This document shows positions 34,056-43,728 of a stretch of 64,000 bases of DNA, piece by piece. The stretch is from JAFAMB01 sp963775805. Lineage in GTDB: Bacteria > Verrucomicrobiota > Verrucomicrobiia > Chthoniobacterales > JAFAMB01. Position numbers and translations under genes: made by a program. Within the stretch, counting starts at the first letter, position 1. Each line of letters starts with the position of its first letter. A model generated the notes under the pieces. It worked only from the letters and a program-made list of their open reading frames with translations, made no database searches and was not told the origin of the DNA. The stretch covers positions 372,001-436,000 of the forward strand of contig CAVZKG010000004.1 of assembly GCA_963775805.1 (NCBI GenBank), read 5' to 3'.

Positions 34056-34970
34056 ATGCTCGATGACAAGAATCAGCCTCCCAAGTATGCTTCTCGTGAG
34101 TCGCGTATGAACCGATCTCAGTACAGAAAATGCGGATTTGCCGTCTTGCTGTTCCTGCTGCTATTGGCAATCGGTACGCCGGTTCATGCGGCGGAGCGAA
34201 CAACAGGTCTCTGGTGGATGCCCGACGTCGCAAGCAAAGGGGGCGAGCAGATCGATCAGCTCACCTATTTCATCTATTATCTGACAGGCGTAGTCTTCGT
34301 TCTCACCCAGATCGTCTACGTTTATTTTTTGATTAAGTACCGGGCCAAGAAGGGCGTTCGCGCAACGTATAGTCATGGTAACAACCAGCTCGAAATTGTC
34401 TGGACCGCCATCCCGACGGCAATATTTATCGGGCTCTGGGGTTACAGCAATCACATGTGGTGGGATGTCCTCCACAAGACGCCGCCGGCTGACACGATGC
34501 AGGTCGCAGTCACTGCGTATCAATTTGGATTTTCATTCGAATATCCTGGAGCAGGGGGGAGTCTCGGGCAGTCGGATGTCAAGTTGCTGAGCGCCTCCAA
34601 TCTTTTCGGCAACGATCCGAATGACCCGGTCACGAAGGAAGACTTTCAATCCAGCGTGCTCGAACTTCCGGTTAACAAGGCGGTCCGGATTCGCTTAAAT
34701 TCAAGAGACGTTATCCACGGATTTTATATCCCGCAATTTCGGGTCTACCAGGATGCCGTACCCGGGCGAACAATCGATTGGGTCTGGTTTATTCCGACAA
34801 AGATCGGAAGTTACGACTTGGCATGCAGTCAGCTTTGCGGTTCTGGGCATTACAACATGAAAGCCCCGATCGAAGTTGTCTCGCAGGTAGACTTCGATAA
34901 ATGGTACAAAGGAAAATTAGCTGCCGCTGCGAGCGCCTCCTCCGCCAGTGCGCCGGCTCCAGCTAAATAG
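34056..34970 (+). CDS. coxB: Cytochrome c oxidase subunit II (aa3 type)
   Basis: Subunit II receives electrons from cytochrome c at CuA. The protein has a signal peptide (CGFAVLLFLLLLAIGTPVHA), two transmembrane helices near residues 71-92 and 113-130, and a cupredoxin domain with CuA ligands in DVIHGFYIP and CSQLCGSGHYNM (all ligand positions present; the usual Glu in CSELC is Gln). There is no fused cytochrome c domain. The start is uncertain: the ATG 3 bases after the preceding stop gives 304 residues, while an ATG at 34107 gives a more normal signal peptide and 287 residues. Confidence 0.95.
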   Translation: MLDDKNQPPKYASRESRMNRSQYRKCGFAVLLFLLLLAIGTPVHAAERTTGLWWMPDVASKGGEQIDQLTYFIYYLTGVVFVLTQIVYVYFLIKYRAKKGVRATYSHGNNQLEIVWTAIPTAIFIGLWGYSNHMWWDVLHKTPPADTMQVAVTAYQFGFSFEYPGAGGSLGQSDVKLLSASNLFGNDPNDPVTKEDFQSSVLELPVNKAVRIRLNSRDVIHGFYIPQFRVYQDAVPGRTIDWVWFIPTKIGSYDLACSQLCGSGHYNMKAPIEVVSQVDFDKWYKGKLAAAASASSASAPAPAK

Positions 34971-34985
34971 TTGTAGGAAATTGTT

Positions 34986-36758
34986 ATGGCAGAAACTATC
35001 GCTCACACAATCCCGGGAGAGATACACGACTCCCATGCGCACCATCATGAGTTGAGTTTCTTCCGGAAGTACATCTGGTCCGAGGACCACAAAACGATCG
35101 CCTTACAGTATCTGTTTACGAGTATGACGTTTCTGTTGGTTGGCGGTCTGCTCGCCATGGGAGTCCGGTTTCAGCTCGCGTTCCCGAATGCACCTGTTCC
35201 TGTAATTGGAACGCTACTGCCGAGTTGGCTCGTCACATCGGCCGGCGCATTTCAACCGGGCGGTTACAACGGTCTCGTCACCATGCACGCAACTGTGATG
35301 GTGTTTCTGGTGATCATGCCATTTTTGATAGGCGTGTTCGGCAATTTCCTGATTCCGCTTCAAATCGGCGCGGCGGACATGGCATTCCCGTTTTTTAACG
35401 CTCTTTCCTACTGGCTCTTTCTGTTTTCCGGGCTGATCATCTTATCCAGCTTTTTCGCTCCGGCCGGATTCCCCGCCAGCGGCTGGACTTCCTACGCTCC
35501 GCTCTCCTCACATGGAGCCTATAACGGAACGCAGATGGGCCAGAGTCTCTGGTGCGTCGGTCTTTTCGTGAATGGTCTCGCATCCATTGCCGGTGCGATG
35601 AACTACATTACGACGATCATCAATATGCGCGCGCCGGGCATGTCGATGTTCAGGCTACCTCTTCCAGTCTGGGCGCTTTTCGTGACGGCGATTCTGCTTC
35701 TTCTCGCTGTCCCGGTCCTTTCCGCAGCCGCGGCGATGCTCTTCTGTGACCTGAATTTCGGTACCACCTTTTTCTCATCATCGAATTACGGACAACCGTT
35801 ATTGTGGCAGCATCTATTCTGGTTCTTCGGGCACCCGGAGGTCTATATCATGATTTTGCCTTCGATGGGCCTTGTTTCCGAGATCCTCGCTGTGAACTCG
35901 CGGAAACCGATTTTCGGCTACAAGGCGATGGTCTTTGCGATTATGGCGATTGGCGGTCTCGGATTTATCGTCTGGGGCCATCATATGTTCGTCAGCGGTA
36001 TGAACATTCTGCTTTCCGCGACCTTCTCGTTTTCCACCGTTCTCATCGCTGTTCCCTCCGCCATCAAGACGTTTAACTGGATGGGAACCGTCTGGCGAGG
36101 ATCAATCCATTACACGACGGCGATGTGCTTTGCTCTCGGGTTTGTGTCGATGTTCGTGATCGGTGGATTGAGCGGAATTTACATGGCGGCGACGCCTGTC
36201 GACCTGTTCATCCATCACACTTATTTCATTGTCGCGCACATCCACTATGTCCTGTTCGGCGGGAGCCTGTTCGGTGTATTTGGAGCGATCTACTTCTGGT
36301 TCCCGAAAATGTTTGGACGGATGATGAATGAGACGTGGGGGAAGATTCACTTTTTCCTGGCACTCATTTTCTTCAACTGCACGTTCTTCCCGATGCACAA
36401 CCTAGGGTTGAATGGGATGATGCGCCGAATCGCGGATCCTCCGTTGTACGATCACCTGCGAAGCTCGCAACCGATCAATATCTTTGTCTCCATCAGCGCA
36501 TTCTGCCTGGGATTATCGACAGTCCCTTTCCTGATCAATTTCTTTTATAGCATCTTCAAGGGGCCCAAAGCTCCGAAGAATCCCTGGGAATCGAATACGC
36601 TCGAGTGGACGACGCCGTCCCCTCCCGGGCACGGTAACTTTGAGACCACCCCCACTGTTTACCACGGCCCGTATGAGTACAGCGTGCCGGGAATGGAAGC
36701 GGACTACTTACCCCAGAATCAACCTGCACCGGAGTCTGTGGAACTCGCGGCGCATTAG
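34986..36758 (+). CDS. coxA: Cytochrome c oxidase subunit I (aa3 type, A1 class)
   Basis: This is the catalytic subunit that reduces oxygen at heme a3-CuB and pumps protons. In 590 residues it has about twelve helices. The CuB and cross-link site FGHPEVYI, the HH pair in VWGHHMF, the heme ligands in HHTYFIVAHIHYVLFGG, and the D-channel residues in GNFLIP and GAADMAFPFFN are present. The Glu in GHPEV marks the A1 class. The low-spin heme ligand His is in TMHATVMVF. It is complete, unlike the nearby CcoN-like protein. A Shine-Dalgarno TAGGA precedes the ATG. Confidence 0.97.
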   Translation: MAETIAHTIPGEIHDSHAHHHELSFFRKYIWSEDHKTIALQYLFTSMTFLLVGGLLAMGVRFQLAFPNAPVPVIGTLLPSWLVTSAGAFQPGGYNGLVTMHATVMVFLVIMPFLIGVFGNFLIPLQIGAADMAFPFFNALSYWLFLFSGLIILSSFFAPAGFPASGWTSYAPLSSHGAYNGTQMGQSLWCVGLFVNGLASIAGAMNYITTIINMRAPGMSMFRLPLPVWALFVTAILLLLAVPVLSAAAAMLFCDLNFGTTFFSSSNYGQPLLWQHLFWFFGHPEVYIMILPSMGLVSEILAVNSRKPIFGYKAMVFAIMAIGGLGFIVWGHHMFVSGMNILLSATFSFSTVLIAVPSAIKTFNWMGTVWRGSIHYTTAMCFALGFVSMFVIGGLSGIYMAATPVDLFIHHTYFIVAHIHYVLFGGSLFGVFGAIYFWFPKMFGRMMNETWGKIHFFLALIFFNCTFFPMHNLGLNGMMRRIADPPLYDHLRSSQPINIFVSISAFCLGLSTVPFLINFFYSIFKGPKAPKNPWESNTLEWTTPSPPGHGNFETTPTVYHGPYEYSVPGMEADYLPQNQPAPESVELAAH

Positions 36759-36782
36759 TCGCGAAAGAGAAAACCAGTCTGA

Positions 36783-37814
36783 ATGGCAGAATTTGATCTA
36801 CCGAAGCGCTTGCTTCACTGGTATGCGGTTTTCGTTGCTGCCAGCATTTTGGCTTTGATTTGCAGCGGTGGACTGGTGACGAGCCACGGAGCTGGGATGG
36901 CGGTGCCTGACTGGCCGAACAGCTTCGGTTATAACATGTTTTTGTTCCCTGTCTCGCGGTGGGTCGGGGGTGTCCTTTTCGAGCACACGCACCGACTGAT
37001 AGCTAGTGGTGTCGGCTTTTTGACCATTGGTCTTTGTATCTTCGCGGCAATTGTGGAGAACCGGAAATGGGTAAAATGGCTGGGAGGAATCGCACTTCTG
37101 GCTGTCATCATTCAAGGCGTTCTGGGCGGATTGCGCGTGACAGAACACAACCAGTTGCTTGGGCTTTTTCACGGTTGCCTTGCGCAACTCTACTTCTGTC
37201 TGGTCTCAACCATCGCGCTTGTGACGTCGCGTTTCTGGAGGCGAATTGAGCACGATCATTCTGGACTACGCCCTCTTCGATTTTGGACAGTTGTGGTTTC
37301 GGTGATGGTGTTCGTTCAATTGGCGATGGGAGCCTCGATGCGCCATTCGCATACAGGACTGTCGATCCCAGATTTCCCAACGGCTTATGGGAAAGTCTTG
37401 CCGCCGATCGACGCCGGATCTGTTGCGCAAATAAATGACGCGCGGGCAGCACAAGCGGCACCGCCGATCACCGCGGGGCTTATTTTGCTACAGTACGTTC
37501 ATCGAGTCTGGGCTCTTTTTATCGTGATCGGAATTGCCGCGGTTGGAACCACGATTTATCGAACGCGTGCCATCGCCGCGCCGGTGCGTTTTGCTGCCGG
37601 GTTCTGGATTTTTCTTGTGGTCGTGCAGTTTGGCCTTGGTGCATGGACTATCTGGAGCAATAAAGCTGCTGATATCGCCACGTCCCATGTCTTTGTAGGG
37701 GCACTTACGTTGATGACCGGCGCCCTATTAAGCGTTATCCTGTCCGTCATGGTTGCACCTGCTGGACGAGACTTTACTTCGGTGACCCTGCGGAAGGAGG
37801 TCGCCAAAGCGTGA
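36783..37814 (+). CDS. ctaA: Heme A synthase (COX15/CtaA)
   Basis: CtaA oxidises the methyl group of heme O to make heme A for CoxA. The 343-residue protein has eight helices arranged as two four-helix halves. Conserved histidines are seen in LLFEHTHRLIAS, LGLFHGCLAQLYF, MRHSHTGLSIPDFPTAYG and LQYVHRVWALF. The segment GGLVTSHGAGMAVPDWPNSFG is typical. It is placed between coxA and ctaB, and its stop overlaps the ctaB start. Confidence 0.95.
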   Translation: MAEFDLPKRLLHWYAVFVAASILALICSGGLVTSHGAGMAVPDWPNSFGYNMFLFPVSRWVGGVLFEHTHRLIASGVGFLTIGLCIFAAIVENRKWVKWLGGIALLAVIIQGVLGGLRVTEHNQLLGLFHGCLAQLYFCLVSTIALVTSRFWRRIEHDHSGLRPLRFWTVVVSVMVFVQLAMGASMRHSHTGLSIPDFPTAYGKVLPPIDAGSVAQINDARAAQAAPPITAGLILLQYVHRVWALFIVIGIAAVGTTIYRTRAIAAPVRFAAGFWIFLVVVQFGLGAWTIWSNKAADIATSHVFVGALTLMTGALLSVILSVMVAPAGRDFTSVTLRKEVAKA

Positions 37815-38728
37815 GCGCATTTGTTGAGAAGCCGAATTTGACCCGTTTGCCCGGAGGTCCCGTAGCGCAGACGCGGCGATGGGTTGCAGACGTTTCTGAG
37901 CTTTGTAAGGCCCGGATTACGTTGATGGTGCTCGTCACGACGCTGGTCGGATTTTTATTCGGATGGCACGGTCCGGTGGATCTTCTGTACCTCTTTCACA
38001 CCTTGGCAGGGACGGCGCTGGCGGCTTCCGGTGCTGCTGCGTTGAATCAAGTGTTCGAAATTGAACTCGATGCGCGGATGCGCCGGACGCGAAACCGGCC
38101 GTTACCGGGACGTCGAATGACGCTGGATGAAGGGCTGATCATCGGGATAACCTGTTCCGCCGCTGGGATACTCTGGTTGAGCATTGCGACCAATTTTTAT
38201 TCAGGTCTACTAAGTGCCGCTACGATTGGAATCTACGTCTTTGTCTATACGCCGCTCAAGCGGGTGACGACACTGAACACGATCGTTGGGGCGATTCCTG
38301 GTGCTCTGCCGCCTGTGATTGGCTGGACTGCGGCACGTGGTGAACCGAGCTTCGAGAGTTGGATTCTGTTCGCGATTCTTTTTTTGTGGCAAATGCCTCA
38401 TTTTTTGTCGATCTCCTGGCTGTATCGGGAGGACTACAAACAGGCTGGATTTGCAATGCTTTCCGGGTCTGACCCTGACTGTCGCGTCACCGGGCGCCAA
38501 AGTTTGCTCTACACCATGGGATTGCTCTCAGTGAGTTTTCTGCCGGCCATGCTGAACCTTACGAGCTTCTGGTACCTGCCTGTGGCGATCATCATGGGTG
38601 GATATTTCCTTTTGATGTCATTTCGGTTTGCGATTGCGGGCACAGATCGGGCCGCGAAACGCTTGTTTGTTGCCTCGATCATTTATCTTCCTGTAACACT
38701 TGGAGCGCTGGCTTTTGCCCGTCTGTAA
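37811..38728 (+). CDS. ctaB: Protoheme IX farnesyltransferase (heme O synthase)
   Basis: CtaB attaches a farnesyl group to heme B, the first step in heme A synthesis. It is a UbiA-family membrane enzyme of 305 residues with the first Asp-rich motif NQVFEIELDARMRRTRNRP, a second region DYKQAGFAMLSGSDPD and about nine helices. The start is GTG in a GTGA overlap with ctaA. Its TAA overlaps the ATG of the next small gene. Confidence 0.96.
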   Translation: MSAFVEKPNLTRLPGGPVAQTRRWVADVSELCKARITLMVLVTTLVGFLFGWHGPVDLLYLFHTLAGTALAASGAAALNQVFEIELDARMRRTRNRPLPGRRMTLDEGLIIGITCSAAGILWLSIATNFYSGLLSAATIGIYVFVYTPLKRVTTLNTIVGAIPGALPPVIGWTAARGEPSFESWILFAILFLWQMPHFLSISWLYREDYKQAGFAMLSGSDPDCRVTGRQSLLYTMGLLSVSFLPAMLNLTSFWYLPVAIIMGGYFLLMSFRFAIAGTDRAAKRLFVASIIYLPVTLGALAFARL

Positions 38729-38853
38729 TGGATGAGGACTTTAGAAAAAAGAATCGAAGACTGGCCATCGCAATTGTCATATTTGCCGTTGGGTTCACCG
38801 TTTTGATCATCCTTTGGAAAATATCGATCTATCACAAAATCCTGACACCCTGA
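38728..38853 (+). CDS. 41-residue single-span membrane protein between ctaB and coxC
   Basis: A short gene starting with an ATG that overlaps the ctaB stop (TAATG) and ending 2 bases before coxC. It encodes MDEDFRKKNRR followed by one transmembrane helix (AIAIVIFAVGFTVLIILW) and a short tail. Its position and shape (basic N-terminus then one helix) match small proteins seen between ctaB and subunit III genes in other bacteria, sometimes called CoxF. It could be a small structural or assembly protein. Support is positional only. Confidence 0.65.
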   Translation: MDEDFRKKNRRLAIAIVIFAVGFTVLIILWKISIYHKILTP

Positions 38854-38855
38854 TC

Positions 38856-39461
38856 ATGCAAGCGCCTGCCACGACAATCGAAGAAGGAGCCATACACCCG
38901 GGAGGGCCGAATATTGTTCGTTTCGGCATGCTCACATTTCTCGCCTCCGAAGCGATGCTGTTTGCGGGGCTGATATGCGGTTACATGGTCCTTCGAGGTG
39001 GCGCGGGTAACGGCTGGCAGATGCCAGAAGCATTGAAGAATGCGGAAACGATGATCAAAACGGTCATCGCGACCATTTGTCTGATCGCGAGCAGTTTCAC
39101 TCTTCATTTCGCAGAGGCCAGGATAATCCATCGACGCAAGGGCGGGGTTGGGCTGCTCCTGTTAACGATTCTGCTGGGTGGACTCTTTCTGACGAATCAA
39201 GCGCTTGAATGGATCAGCCTGCACAATGAAGGTTTCTGGTTCAACACCACGGCGATCATGGGGTCCTGCTTCTTCGTGCTGACAGGGTTCCATGGCCTGC
39301 ACGTGTTTATTGGCGTGCTGCTGCTCATCACCACGTTAATTAGGACCTTGGGAGGAAAGATAACTCCGGAGCGCCACGGATTTCTCGAATGCACAGGGCT
39401 TTATTGGCACTTCGTGGACATTGTTTGGGTATTTCTTTTCACGATTCTCTACATTTTGTAG
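38856..39461 (+). CDS. coxC: Cytochrome c oxidase subunit III
   Basis: Subunit III stabilises the oxidase core. The 201-residue form has five helices, with the family segments FGMLTFLASEAMLFAGL, GSCFFVLTGFHGLHVFIGV and TGLYWHFVDIVWVFLF. I use the ATG at 38856 (MQAPATTIEE), since an upstream TTG would lie inside the 41-residue gene. It ends the cox part of the cluster. Confidence 0.94.
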   Translation: MQAPATTIEEGAIHPGGPNIVRFGMLTFLASEAMLFAGLICGYMVLRGGAGNGWQMPEALKNAETMIKTVIATICLIASSFTLHFAEARIIHRRKGGVGLLLLTILLGGLFLTNQALEWISLHNEGFWFNTTAIMGSCFFVLTGFHGLHVFIGVLLLITTLIRTLGGKITPERHGFLECTGLYWHFVDIVWVFLFTILYIL

Positions 39462-39660
39462 GCTACGGCGTTCACCGTTCGAAGTTCGAAGTCCGAGGTT
39501 CCGAATTCACTGAGAGGCGGTTTCGCCTGTCCTTTCGCTGCGAGAGACTGTTCTCAGTCGAAAGTGTTGATCGCGGTGCAATGTTTTCGTCCCGGCTTGC
39601 CCGACGAAGCCTTGGCGAAGTCGGGAGCGACGAACTCGGAACTTCGAACTCCAAATTCCT
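39462..39660. repeat. Dispersed-repeat spacer
   Basis: About 200 bases with GTTCGAAGTTCGAAGTCCGAGG at one end and complementary words (GAACTCGGAACTTCGAAC) at the other. In the middle, CCGACGAAGCCTTGGCGAAGTCGG forms a palindromic unit related to that at 4732-4767. An ORF crosses it only as read-through. Confidence 0.6.
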
Positions 39661-39664
39661 TGCC

Positions 39665-40042
39665 ATGAGAAAGAAGATGTTTATCGTTAACTCCATGCTT
39701 CGCCTTGTTTCCCTCACTAGCATCGCGGTGATGAGCTATTTGCCTTCGGTTCTGGCTTGCGAAGGATGCAAGGAACCGTCGAATGTGGCCGGAGATTCGG
39801 GGGTAGCCGGGATCAGTGCGAGCTTTTCCTGGAGCGTTATTTTCATGATTGGCATGATCGCTTTTTTGCTTACCGGGATGATTTTCATGATCATTCGATC
39901 ATGTAAGCAATTGGCGGCTCAACAGAATCCGGCGGTTGTAGAAGCAAGACCAGAATCGGCCGGTCGCAAATGGGTGTTCGGTTTTCGCCGACCAGCGTTC
40001 GCAGCTTGGCAGGGAGCGAAGTTTTCCCCTGAAATATCCTGA
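39665..40042 (+). CDS. Small secreted/membrane protein downstream of coxC
   Basis: A 125-residue protein with a signal peptide (MFIVNSMLRLVSLTSIAVMS ending LPSVLA), then a mature start CEGCKEPSNVAG and one strong transmembrane helix (WSVIFMIGMIAFLLTGMIFM). Two cysteines spaced as CxxC at the mature N-terminus could bind a metal or be lipidated at the first Cys. The C-terminal RRPAFAAWQG looks repeat-derived. The longer ORF from 39389 is read-through of the repeat spacer. Function is unknown; an oxidase accessory role is inferred from position. Confidence 0.65.
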   Translation: MRKKMFIVNSMLRLVSLTSIAVMSYLPSVLACEGCKEPSNVAGDSGVAGISASFSWSVIFMIGMIAFLLTGMIFMIIRSCKQLAAQQNPAVVEARPESAGRKWVFGFRRPAFAAWQGAKFSPEIS

Positions 40043-40071
40043 CCTGACCTTCCAACTCGGGCTCGAGAGAT

Positions 40072-42159
40072 TTACTGGCTAGCTTGTACTGCCGTCAGCG
40101 CAATTGTGTAGACAATGTCGTCAACCAGCGCACCGCGTGAAAGATCATTCACCGGACGTTTCAAACCTTGAAGCATTGGTCCGATACTGATCACGTTTGC
40201 GCTTCGCTGAACTGCTTTGTAAGTGGTGTTTCCTGTATTGAGATCTGGGAAAATGAAAACAGTAGCTCGACCTGCGACGGGACTATTTGGAGCTTTTGCT
40301 TTCGCAACATCAGGCATGAAGGCCGCGTCGTACTGCAAAGGGCCGTCGATCGGTATGTCCGGTCGCTTTTGTTGCGCGAGTCTGGTCGCGTCCCGAACCT
40401 TTTCAACGTCCTGACCGGAACCGGAATCTCCAGTGGAATAACTGATCATTGCCACTCGCGGTGGAATGCCGAATGCGGCAGCTGAGTCTGCGCTTTGAAC
40501 GGCTATATCCGCGAGGGTCTCTGCATCAGGGTCAGGTACAACGGCGCAATCTCCGTAAACCAGGACCTGTTCCGGGAGGCACATAAAAAAGATCGATGAA
40601 ACCGCCTTCGCATTTGGTTTGGTTTTTATGATCTGTAACGCCGGCCTGATTGTGTTCGCAGTGGAATGCACGGCTCCGGAGACGAGTCCGTCGACTTCGT
40701 CCAAAGCGATCATCATTGTGCCGAGCACGACATTGTCTTCGAGTTGGCTCGCGGCCATCTCCATGGATAGTCCTTTGTGTTTCCGCATTTCGAAAAGCGG
40801 ATTCACGTATCTCGAGCGCAACTCTGCGGGGTCCAATATCTCCAGATTTTCAGGAAGATCGAGATCTTGGCTTTTAGCGACTGTCCGCACTTCGCCTGGA
40901 TCACCGAGGAGCAAACAGCGTGCGATGCCGCGTCGAGCACAGATAGCGGCCGCTTTGATCGTACGCGGTTCGGACCCTTCCGGCAGGACGATGCGCTTGT
41001 TTGCCGCTCTTGCCTTTCCAGTGAGCTGATGAAGAAACGCAGCCGGGGAAAGTCGAAAGTCGAGTTCCTTCTTGGATTGCGAAATCAGCCAGTCGGTATC
41101 CAGGTTTCGAGCAACATGCTCGATCGCGTCTTGGATTCGCTCCAGGTCATCAATAGGGACTTCTGAGGTGCGCGCGTAAAGACTGGTTGCCGTATCGTAG
41201 CTGTTGGTATGGGCACGCAACAGAGGTAGTCCGGTTCCCAGGGCCGGATTGCAAAACCGTAAAATGCGTTCTTCAGGTTCGGCATCGCCGGTCAGGATTA
41301 ACCCGGCAATTGGGACCTGGCTGAGCGCCGCAATGCAGACAGCGAGAATCACGTCGCTGCGATCTGCTGGCGTAAGAAGGAGGGCGCCTGGCGTCAATGT
41401 GTGAAGCAAATTAGGCACGGTTCTGGCCAGAAGATGCGTGGTTTTCACTCGACGTTCGCTGATTTCGCCGGCGTGCAGGATTTCAGCGTTCAGATGCCGT
41501 TGGATATCGACCGTTCGGCAATATGTTAGTTCGACGCTCTCGGGGACTACGCCTACCAAAGCGAGCTGGTTCCGGCTGAAAATGCGACTCTCTTTTCGGA
41601 GGCTTTCGCGCAGATCGGAATCGGATTGACTTTCGCCGGCCGGGGACCGGTTAACGATGACTCCCAAGATCTTTTCGATGCCGCCAAATGCGTTTGCCAC
41701 GTATTCGATCTGCTCATCGAGTTGATCAATCGATTTGCCAGCGAGAGCAGCGACCAGGATCACTTGAGCATTGAGCGTTCTAACGACTTCGTTGTTCACC
41801 ACGCCCAGATACGAATCGTCTTTTGCCGGGAGAAGACCTTCGACAACGACAACATCAGCCGTGGATGTGGATTCTCCGTAGGCGGCTATGACTCGAGCCA
41901 TTAGCTGATCGATTCCTTGTTCGGAAATCGTCCGGGTCGCGGTTGCGAGAGGAATCGGGTCGGCTGGGCTCAGAGTGGTCGTTTTTCGGATGAAATGGGT
42001 CGATCGCTCGGGGCCTGAATCACCCTCCGATACCTGTGCGATCGGTTTGAAAAATGCCACTCTGATACCTCTTTGATCCAGAGCCCTGACAAGACCCAGC
42101 GCCACGGTTGTCAGTCCGACGTCGGTTCCTGCGGGCGCTAGAAAAAATGCATGTTTCAT
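40072..42159 (-). CDS. pta: Phosphate acetyltransferase (long form)
   Basis: Pta interconverts acetyl-CoA and acetyl phosphate. The 695-residue long form has an N-terminal P-loop CobB/BioD-like domain (LAPAGTDVGLTTVALGL), a central DRTGG domain and a C-terminal PTA domain (KRIVLPEGSEPRTIKAA, DEVDGLVSGAVHSTANTIRP, GPLQYDAAFMPDVA). It overlaps ackA by ATGA, giving the classical ackA-pta pair. Both genes run opposite to the surrounding respiratory genes. Confidence 0.96.
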   Translation of the reverse strand: MKHAFFLAPAGTDVGLTTVALGLVRALDQRGIRVAFFKPIAQVSEGDSGPERSTHFIRKTTTLSPADPIPLATATRTISEQGIDQLMARVIAAYGESTSTADVVVVEGLLPAKDDSYLGVVNNEVVRTLNAQVILVAALAGKSIDQLDEQIEYVANAFGGIEKILGVIVNRSPAGESQSDSDLRESLRKESRIFSRNQLALVGVVPESVELTYCRTVDIQRHLNAEILHAGEISERRVKTTHLLARTVPNLLHTLTPGALLLTPADRSDVILAVCIAALSQVPIAGLILTGDAEPEERILRFCNPALGTGLPLLRAHTNSYDTATSLYARTSEVPIDDLERIQDAIEHVARNLDTDWLISQSKKELDFRLSPAAFLHQLTGKARAANKRIVLPEGSEPRTIKAAAICARRGIARCLLLGDPGEVRTVAKSQDLDLPENLEILDPAELRSRYVNPLFEMRKHKGLSMEMAASQLEDNVVLGTMMIALDEVDGLVSGAVHSTANTIRPALQIIKTKPNAKAVSSIFFMCLPEQVLVYGDCAVVPDPDAETLADIAVQSADSAAAFGIPPRVAMISYSTGDSGSGQDVEKVRDATRLAQQKRPDIPIDGPLQYDAAFMPDVAKAKAPNSPVAGRATVFIFPDLNTGNTTYKAVQRSANVISIGPMLQGLKRPVNDLSRGALVDDIVYTIALTAVQASQ

Positions 42160-43382
42160 GAGATCAGTCGGAACGTTTCCAGTGCTATCATGAGCTCTTC
42201 ATTCGTGGGAATAACGAGGGCGCAGAGTCCGGACGTTCCGGTGATCCGTCCCTCTGCCCCTTTGCCATGAAGCTCATTCAGATCGGAATCGATTTCAGGA
42301 TGTAAAATCGCCAGGTGACTTAGCACTTGTGCCCGAATCGAAGCGTTGTTTTCACCGATGCCACCGGTAAAAATTACGGCATCGATGGACGACAAGGCGG
42401 CCGATATTCCAAGAAGTGAGCGAGCTAACCGGTAGCAAAAGAGGTCCACAGCAAGGCGCGCTCGTTTGTTGCCTTCGGATGCCGCTCCTATGACACTTCG
42501 CATATCATGACTCACCCCGGAAACGCCCAGTAGCCCACTCTTTCGTGTCAATATCTGAGTGATCTCCTCCAGCGTATGGCCTTCCTTTTCCTGAACAAAA
42601 AGATGAAAACTCGGATCGATGTCGCCGCTTCGGGTTCCCATCACCAAACCTTCGAGTGGAGTTAAGCCCATGCTCGTGTCCAAACTTTTCCCGCCTCGGA
42701 TTGCTGCAGTGCTGGACCCGTTTCCAAGGTGAGCGGAAAGAAACTGTGTCTCTTCGATCGGTTTGCGCAGACGTTTTGCCGCCTGCAAAGAGACGTATCG
42801 ATGGCTTGTGCCGTGGAATCCATACCGGCGGACTCTGTACTTTTCGTAATACTCGGATGGAATGGCGTAATGGAACGCATAGTCAGGCAGAGTCTGATGA
42901 AAAGCCGTGTCAAACACCGCCACCTGCGGTTTGCCGGGGAACAGCTCCGTTGCGACACGAATACCCTGAGCTCCCGCTGGATTGTGCAACGGCGCAAGTT
43001 CAGATAACTCCTGGATTCTGCTGAGCACACTCTCTGTGATCAGTACCGGTTCACGAAAATCCTCACCACCGTGGACAATTCGATGTCCAATGGCTTTGAT
43101 TTCTACCGGTTGACCCTGTCCAAGAATTTTGAGCGCGCCGAGTAGCGCGCTTCGATGGTCCGCTCCCGGAATGCTTTCTTCGTGCTTCTTTCCGTCCAGG
43201 TCTTGAAGCTTCAGAGTTGCTCCCCCCGTGGACAATCGTTCTGCGATCCCGGACGACAGTGTCTTCTCGGTTTCCGGATCCAGTATTGAAAGTTTAAGAG
43301 ACGAACTTCCGCTATTGACGACAAGGATCGGAGTGGACGCTGGCACCTCAGCACATTGCTCAGACCGCCGCCGGCCAGTCAA
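42156..43382 (-). CDS. ackA: Acetate kinase
   Basis: AckA converts acetyl phosphate and ADP to acetate and ATP, or the reverse. The 408-residue protein has NSGSSSLKLSI, GHRIVHGGEDF, VFDTAFHQTLPDYA, RRYGFHGTSHRYV, HLGNGSS, DTSMGLTPLEGLVMGTRSGD and FTGGIGENNASIR. The start is unclear: TTG at 43382, or GTG at 43346 which gives VPASTPILVVNSG. Downstream coupling to pta is clear. Confidence 0.95.
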   Translation of the reverse strand: MTGRRRSEQCAEVPASTPILVVNSGSSSLKLSILDPETEKTLSSGIAERLSTGGATLKLQDLDGKKHEESIPGADHRSALLGALKILGQGQPVEIKAIGHRIVHGGEDFREPVLITESVLSRIQELSELAPLHNPAGAQGIRVATELFPGKPQVAVFDTAFHQTLPDYAFHYAIPSEYYEKYRVRRYGFHGTSHRYVSLQAAKRLRKPIEETQFLSAHLGNGSSTAAIRGGKSLDTSMGLTPLEGLVMGTRSGDIDPSFHLFVQEKEGHTLEEITQILTRKSGLLGVSGVSHDMRSVIGAASEGNKRARLAVDLFCYRLARSLLGISAALSSIDAVIFTGGIGENNASIRAQVLSHLAILHPEIDSDLNELHGKGAEGRITGTSGLCALVIPTNEELMIALETFRLIS

Positions 43383-43453
43383 TCAGAAGAAGGGTTGCAA
43401 CGGAAAGCGAACGGAAGATTCACCGAATCTCGTCTCGTCGGAGCTCGATGATA

Positions 43454-43652
43454 TTTGACCTGTCCCTAAGGGAGAGGTCGTAAATTTAGGATAGGCGTCC
43501 CCGCCTGTCCGAGAGTGACGCGATTGTCAGGAGATTGGCTGGGCGCGTTTGCTCTTTGAGTAAAAGAAGCTTCTTACAACGAACTGGACAGGCGAGAGAC
43601 GCCTATTCTACAGGCGATCGGATTTAGCTCAGGCGATTGGGGACAGGTCGAA
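43454..43652. mobile_element. MITE-like element with terminal inverted repeats
   Basis: The ends are TTTGACCTGTCCC (43454-43466) and GGGACAGGTCGAA (43640-43652), 12 of 13 bases complementary. Inside lies a second inverted pair, GGATAGGCGTCCCCGCCTGTCC (written here by position 43489-43510) facing 43586-43609. No transposase is encoded. The same end word closes both copies of the repeat at 5942-6190. Confidence 0.55.
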
Positions 43653-43728
43653 TCTGCGGGTGAGCCTTGACCAGTTGGCGGTCCCGCCTAGTTTAGGGCT
43701 TGCTTTTTATCTGTAGCCCACGTCTGAG

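Noticed and set aside
39389..39664. Extended N-terminus of the protein after coxC
   Set aside because: It spans the end of coxC and a repeat spacer; the internal ATG gives a signal peptide.
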